Shown: positions 61,278 through 64,000 of the stretch, one piece after another | Layout of the letters: every line of letters begins with the position of its first letter | How positions within the stretch are numbered: the stretch's first letter is position 1 | From: Cohnella silvisoli | GTDB taxonomy: Bacteria > Bacillota > Bacilli > Paenibacillales > Paenibacillaceae | Direction: 5' to 3' | Length of the DNA: 64,000 bases | Assembly: GCF_021190915.1 (NCBI RefSeq) | Contig: NZ_JAIOAP010000014.1 | Location: forward strand, 62,001 to 126,000 | Position numbers and translations under genes: made by a program | The notes under the pieces: generated by a model | What the model was told of the DNA's origin: nothing | What the model saw: the letters and a program-made list of their open reading frames with translations, nothing else | Databases searched by the model: none

Positions 61278-62327
61278 ATGAGCAATAACCAAAAAATGAA
61301 AGCAGTCGGTGCTTACCGCTATCTCGATTTATCCGATCCGGAGAGCCTTGTTGATCTATTTATAGAAAAACCGATTCCTACAGGTCGTGATCTACTCGTG
61401 GAGGTAAAAGCCATCTCCGTCAATCCTGCCGACTTGGGCGTTCGAAAGAACAACAACTATGAAAAAGAATCACCCAAAATTCTTGGTTGGGATGTAGCCG
61501 GGATCGTGGAACAGGTCGGACCTGATTGTCAATTATTTAAACCTGGGGACGAGATCTATTATGCGGGCAGTGTGACTCGCCCAGGCGGTAATAGTGAATT
61601 TCACTTGGTTGATGAACGAATCGCGGGAAACAAGCCGAAAAGTTTGGATTTTGCACAAGCAGCCGCATTACCGCTTACCTCGATTACTGCTTGGGAGGGC
61701 TTATTTGATCGTTTAGGAATCAGTCATAGCGCAGAAGAAAACAAAAATAAAAGCTTACTCATTATTGGCGCGGCAGGGGGAGTAGGATCGATTGCTACTC
61801 AACTTGCTAAATTAGCAGGTCTAACTGTAATTGGTACTGCCTCACGCCCAGAGTCAATCCAGTGGACCATAAATCAAGGGGCAGATTTTACAATCAACCA
61901 CAATAACGATTTTGCACCGCAACTCAAGAAAATAGGATTTGAGACGGTCGATTATATATTTTGCTTAAATGACACGATACAACATTTTGCGAATATGGCA
62001 GAGGTCATAGCCCCCCAAGGTAAGATTTGTTCAATCGTTCCTGCAAATAAGGCTTCTTGGACGGGAAGCTTGGATATGGACCTGCTTTTTGCTAAAAGTA
62101 TCACGTTTGTATGGGAGCTCATGTTTACCCGATCCATGTTCCAAACTAAAGATATGATCAAACAACACGATCTGCTGAATAAACTGGCTGATTTAATCGA
62201 TAACGGAAAGTTGAAAACGACTTTAACTGAACGCCTAGAGCCAATTAATGCAGCAAACCTGCGTTTAGTACATGAAAAAGTGGAAACAGGAAGATCGATA
62301 GGAAAGATTGTATTGGAAAATTTCTAA
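61278..62327 (+). CDS. Zinc-type alcohol dehydrogenase-like protein (quinone oxidoreductase)
   Basis: 349 aa. GroES-like N-terminal part with AISVNPADLGVRK, then a Rossmann domain with LLIIGAAGGVGSIATQLAKL (about residues 157-176). No structural-zinc Cys cluster is present. It belongs to the MDR quinone reductase group. GGAAGGAAG-type ribosome binding site before ATG 61278. It is divergent from an HxlR regulator, consistent with a QorA-like detoxification role in electrophile stress (inference). Confidence 0.9.
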   Translation: MSNNQKMKAVGAYRYLDLSDPESLVDLFIEKPIPTGRDLLVEVKAISVNPADLGVRKNNNYEKESPKILGWDVAGIVEQVGPDCQLFKPGDEIYYAGSVTRPGGNSEFHLVDERIAGNKPKSLDFAQAAALPLTSITAWEGLFDRLGISHSAEENKNKSLLIIGAAGGVGSIATQLAKLAGLTVIGTASRPESIQWTINQGADFTINHNNDFAPQLKKIGFETVDYIFCLNDTIQHFANMAEVIAPQGKICSIVPANKASWTGSLDMDLLFAKSITFVWELMFTRSMFQTKDMIKQHDLLNKLADLIDNGKLKTTLTERLEPINAANLRLVHEKVETGRSIGKIVLENF

Positions 62328-62348
62328 TCAATCTTCATCGTTTACAAC

Positions 62349-62393
62349 TTGCAAAAGACCGGAAGCAGCCTAAGTTGCCCCGGTCTTTTGCAA
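62349..62393. terminator. Perfect bidirectional terminator
   Basis: 14-bp arms TTGCAAAAGACCGG and CCGGTCTTTTGCAA with a 17-base loop, between two convergent genes. The right U-run is interrupted, so strength on either strand is moderate. Confidence 0.75.
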
Positions 62394-62400
62394 GATTCAG

Positions 62401-63165
62401 TTACAGATGAGAACCTCCTGTCGCATCCAGCAATTGTGCTGTTACCCAGCGGCTGTCCGGCGATGAGAGAAAGGCGACGACATCCGCAATATCAGAAGGT
62501 TGACCAACTCTGCCTAGTGCCGACATTTCGACCGCATGTTTGTGACCTTCAGGGGTATGCAGCCAAGAGGAATTAACGTCGGTATCGACTATGCCCGGCA
62601 GGACGGCGTTGACAGTGATGCCTCTTGAGCCAACTAATTTGGCAAGATGCAGCGTGAACGTATTGATAGCACCCTTGGTTAAATTGTATGCCATAATGTG
62701 GGGGTAGGCGATTCGTGTCACGCCGGAAGATATATTAATAATACGTCCATCGTCTCGAAGAAGCGGCAGTGCTTGCTGTACCAGAAAGAAGGGCGCTTTG
62801 ACGTTAACGGAAAATAATGCATCGAAAGCTTCTTCTGTTGTCTCCTCGAAAGTGTTCGATGTTCCGATTCCGGCATTATTGACTAAAATATCGAAATGGC
62901 TATCGCCCAATGATTGGGTCAGCTTTTCTTTCAAGGTGTGAATAAGTTGAGTAACTCCTGCGACGGAATCGAGGGCTGCACCAATAGCTATTGCCCGGCC
63001 CCCGTTATTTTCAATTGTACGTACCACATGCTCAGCCAATTCTTTATTGCTGCCATAATGAACGACGACGATAGCTCCTTCTTCTGCTAATCGCAACGCA
63101 ATACCTTTCCCAATGCCTCTGCTACCGCCGGTGACCAATGCAACTTTTCCTTCTAATCGTCTCAT
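62401..63165 (-). CDS. SDR family oxidoreductase
   Basis: 254 aa. NAD(P) site VALVTGGSRGIGKGIALRL (about residues 8-26), NNAG at about 92-95, catalytic Ser in INISSGVTRIA and YNLTK with both Tyr and Lys kept. It is downstream of, and in the same direction as, a MerR gene, with a MerR-type operator/promoter at 63192-63223. Substrate unknown. Confidence 0.92.
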   Translation of the reverse strand: MRRLEGKVALVTGGSRGIGKGIALRLAEEGAIVVVHYGSNKELAEHVVRTIENNGGRAIAIGAALDSVAGVTQLIHTLKEKLTQSLGDSHFDILVNNAGIGTSNTFEETTEEAFDALFSVNVKAPFFLVQQALPLLRDDGRIINISSGVTRIAYPHIMAYNLTKGAINTFTLHLAKLVGSRGITVNAVLPGIVDTDVNSSWLHTPEGHKHAVEMSALGRVGQPSDIADVVAFLSSPDSRWVTAQLLDATGGSHL

Positions 63166-63191
63166 TGTCTTAACTCCTTTCGTGTAGTTAA

Positions 63192-63223
63192 AGCCTACAC
63201 CCTCCCCTTAGGGGGAGAGTCAA
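63192..63223 (-). promoter_or_regulatory. MerR-type promoter with palindromic operator
   Basis: On the minus strand: -35 TTGACT (63218-63223), a 20-bp spacer and a -10 TAGGCT (63192-63197). The palindrome ACTCTCCCCCTAAGGGGAGGGT (63199-63220) occupies the spacer and overlaps the -35. Long spacers with a CTCCCC..GGGGAG core are typical of MerR-activated promoters. The -35 box overlaps the end of the MerR gene. Confidence 0.8.
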
Positions 63224-64000
63224 GTTAAAATCAAAAATAAAAAAGGAAATGGAATGGATCTTTTTTGGGCAGTGTCGATTGGAATGAGTATTTCCGACTT
63301 GCGTTTATTTCCATAAATATCCTTGTCCGCGGTTAAATATATTTCCCTTATCGGCTCTTTGTCTGACACTCGGTACCCATTAGACGTTATCCAAGTTACG
63401 ATCTCATCAGAAACTGAAAAATCATTGTTATAAGGATCGCGATAGTGTACAACGGAAGCAGCAAGCTTAAGCTCAGGTAACATAGTCATTCTTACTCTGT
63501 CGTTCTCTGGTATGCTTTTCTTGATAGGAATGGCAACCTCCATGTCAGCTAGATCTTCACTCTCCCAGTCATGCCAGATTATGATCAATGAGCGACTTTC
63601 ATCCTCGCCATATGAGCGAGTGTACTGAGTGATCTCGTCCAGCAGCAGACACAAATTTGAGCGTGGAGCGACACTGCGAATGGATGCAACAAGCTCAGGC
63701 GCTACTTTCCGCATGGTTACGGGGAGTGCCGCATCGGGCTCATCCGAATATTCAAAGCGGGTAAGCCTTTCGGAAACTTCATTTAACTGACGTTGCGCCT
63801 CCTGTATCGTAAGCTGCAGTTCCGTTTGTTTGGCGGTCAAAGTCTTTTTCACATTGGCTGATGCTGCATGTTCTTGCAGAAAGGTCTTGATTTGTTCCAG
63901 AGTGAAACCTTGTTCTTTAAACGCTTGAATACGTTTAACAGTCAAAAGCTGTTCAGCGGAATAATATCGATATCCGTTGCTTTGGTCTACTATAGTCGGC
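63220..64000 (-). CDS. MerR family transcriptional regulator (5' end beyond window)
   Basis: The open frame continues past the ATG at 63945 to the right edge: NGYRYYSAEQLLTVKRIQAF is the second half of a MerR helix-turn-helix, so the start lies outside. About 260 residues seen. A coiled-coil linker (about KTLTAKQTELQLTIQEAQRQL) and a C-terminal effector-binding domain of the BmrR/GyrI type follow, with IPIKKSIPENDRVRMTMLPE near the middle. It probably controls the SDR downstream from the operator at 63199-63220. Confidence 0.87.
   Translation of the reverse strand, partial: PTIVDQSNGYRYYSAEQLLTVKRIQAFKEQGFTLEQIKTFLQEHAASANVKKTLTAKQTELQLTIQEAQRQLNEVSERLTRFEYSDEPDAALPVTMRKVAPELVASIRSVAPRSNLCLLLDEITQYTRSYGEDESRSLIIIWHDWESEDLADMEVAIPIKKSIPENDRVRMTMLPELKLAASVVHYRDPYNNDFSVSDEIVTWITSNGYRVSDKEPIREIYLTADKDIYGNKRKSEILIPIDTAQKRSIPFPFLFLILT

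Overview
The window looks like chromosomal DNA of a Paenibacillaceae-type Bacillota (Paenibacillus/Cohnella relative). This rests on gene content: 7TMR-DISM hybrid sensor kinases, a YesM/YesN-type two-component pair beside an LplB/LplC-type sugar ABC importer, a secreted protein with three SLH domains, PucR/PucG purine-catabolism genes, strong GGAGG-type ribosome binding sites and intrinsic terminators. No rRNA, tRNA, insertion sequence, CRISPR array or prophage was recognised. Both ends cut through genes: a hybrid kinase on the left and a MerR regulator on the right.

Layout. 1-10.7 kb: two related hybrid sensor kinases flank a purine-catabolism block (PucR activator divergent from a pucG-gamma-glutamyltransferase operon whose reading frames overlap). 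10.7-16.1 kb: a TetR / membrane protein / GNAT locus, an island of tandem repeats and palindromes between convergent genes, an MFS transporter, a beta-carbonic anhydrase and a hypothetical-retropepsin pair. 16.1-21.9 kb: gene scars (fused tails of a short-chain dehydrogenase and a quinone reductase), a YhhN protein, a TetR-controlled ABC exporter, an orphan antitoxin beside a decayed toxin, and a quinone-reductase/MarR divergon. 22-31.9 kb: LLM oxidoreductase, Ada, a DEAD-box helicase-yjdM operon, a co-directional set (LuxR-type ATPase regulator, SDR, secreted stalk protein, DUF2269 protein), then a glycosyltransferase and a PIG-L deacetylase. 32-37 kb: ATP-grasp ligase with a broken PHP gene, MFS drug exporter with TetR, acetyltransferase. 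37-40.5 kb: a 1105-residue SLH protein with 80-residue repeats. 40.8-51.4 kb: a sugar or nucleoside uptake region (two binding proteins, two permeases, sensor kinase, response regulator, nucleoside hydrolase, ribokinase). 51.5-64 kb: accessory genes, several regulator-target pairs, small unknown genes and copies of a 63-bp hairpin repeat.

The best system-level signal is in the 40.8-51.4 kb block. Two promoters about 6.9 kb apart, one before the binding-protein/permease operon and one before the ribokinase-nucleoside hydrolase operon, share a 49-bp module with identical spacing to a perfect TATAAT. The YesN-type regulator encoded between them is the obvious candidate activator. This suggests one regulon in which a nucleoside or ribosyl compound is imported, hydrolysed to base plus ribose, and the ribose is phosphorylated. 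The sharing is seen in the sequence; the substrate and the regulator assignment are inference.

Other candidates for undescribed biology are the overlapping two-gene cassette at 58.3-59.0 kb (DUF6864-like protein plus a two-helix membrane protein), a 53-residue membrane protein at 57.7 kb, the glycosyltransferase/deacetylase/ATP-grasp/PHP neighbourhood, and the repeat island at 12.9-13.3 kb.
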